Shown here: piece by piece, positions 6,532 to 6,578 of the stretch | Numbering within the stretch: position 1 is the stretch's first letter | Layout of the letters: every line of letters begins with the position of its first letter | Translations under genes and position numbers: made by a program | The notes under the pieces: generated by a model | The model's database searches: none | Told to the model about the DNA's origin: nothing | Seen by the model: only the letters and a program-made list of their open reading frames with translations | Assembly: GCA_945956975.1 (NCBI GenBank) | Contig: CAMFKC010000133.1 | Location: 1-6,578 of the forward strand | Length of the DNA stretch: 6,578 nucleotides | Origin: an uncultured Methylocystaceae bacterium | GTDB taxonomy: Bacteria > Pseudomonadota > Alphaproteobacteria > Rhizobiales > Beijerinckiaceae | Direction of reading: 5' to 3'

Positions 6532-6578
6532 CTGTCTCTTATACACATCTCCGAGCCCACGAGACGCTCATGAATCTC
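6532..6578 (+). other. Illumina Nextera adapter and i7 index (assembly artefact, not genomic)
   Basis: Positions 6532-6550 are the 19-base Tn5 mosaic end CTGTCTCTTATACACATCT. Positions 6551-6565 are the Nextera read-2 primer tail CCGAGCCCACGAGAC. Positions 6566-6573 (GCTCATGA) occupy the i7 index slot and match the index I recall as N714. ATCTC at 6574-6578 begins the P7 flow-cell sequence. The elements are in exact library order with no mismatch, so untrimmed read-through sequence was built into the contig end. Genomic sequence stops at about 6531. Confidence 0.98.

Noticed and set aside
6532..6550. Tn5 mosaic end as evidence of a natural transposon
   Set aside because: It is the hyperactive mosaic end followed directly by the Nextera primer tail, index and P7 start, which identifies library adapter and not a resident mobile element.

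Overview
This 6.6 kb GC-rich window carries one tightly packed plus-strand catabolic operon behind a single apparent promoter. It ends in sequencing-adapter sequence rather than genomic DNA. The strong G/C bias at third codon positions, the alpha/beta Rieske oxygenase and the general protein style suggest a proteobacterium, most likely an alphaproteobacterium (Hyphomicrobiales-like). That assignment is a judgement from style, not from a marker gene.

Layout: (i) 1-234 is a non-coding leader with a sigma70-like promoter (TTGACA at 155-160) and a repeated AAACTATTT element; the 5' end of a divergent gene may lie on the minus strand at 1-50. (ii) 235-1548 and 1559-2068 encode the alpha and beta subunits of a two-subunit Rieske aromatic-ring dioxygenase. 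(iii) 2073-3686 encodes an acyl-CoA synthetase (AMP-forming). (iv) 3683-4858 encodes an SCP-x/lipid-transfer-type thiolase homologue that lacks the usual catalytic Cys/His/Cys. (v) 4855-6090 encodes an unusual fusion of a DUF35 zinc ribbon/OB-fold with an SDR-like domain whose catalytic and cofactor motifs are degenerate. (vi) 6092-6531 is the start of a cyclase-family metal-dependent hydrolase that resembles isatin hydrolase. (vii) 6532-6578 is Illumina Nextera adapter plus an index.

How the genes may work together (inference): a ring dioxygenase, a CoA ligase, an aldolase-type thiolase/DUF35 pair and an isatin-hydrolase-like enzyme match, in order, an oxygenative route for indole-3-acetic acid (auxin). 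The oxygenase would place a tertiary hydroxyl at C3. The ligase would make the side-chain CoA thioester. The thiolase-fold/DUF35 complex would release acetyl-CoA by retro-aldol cleavage and leave the C3 ketone (isatin). The cyclase-family enzyme would open isatin to isatinate. This resembles the dioxindole/isatin route known biochemically in Bradyrhizobium and the iad-type dioxygenase loci of Variovorax. The substrate cannot be proven from sequence. No oxygenase ferredoxin, reductase or transporter lies in the window.

All junctions are between a 4-base overlap and 10 bases, so translational coupling is likely. No terminator, tRNA, rRNA, CRISPR array or insertion sequence was seen.
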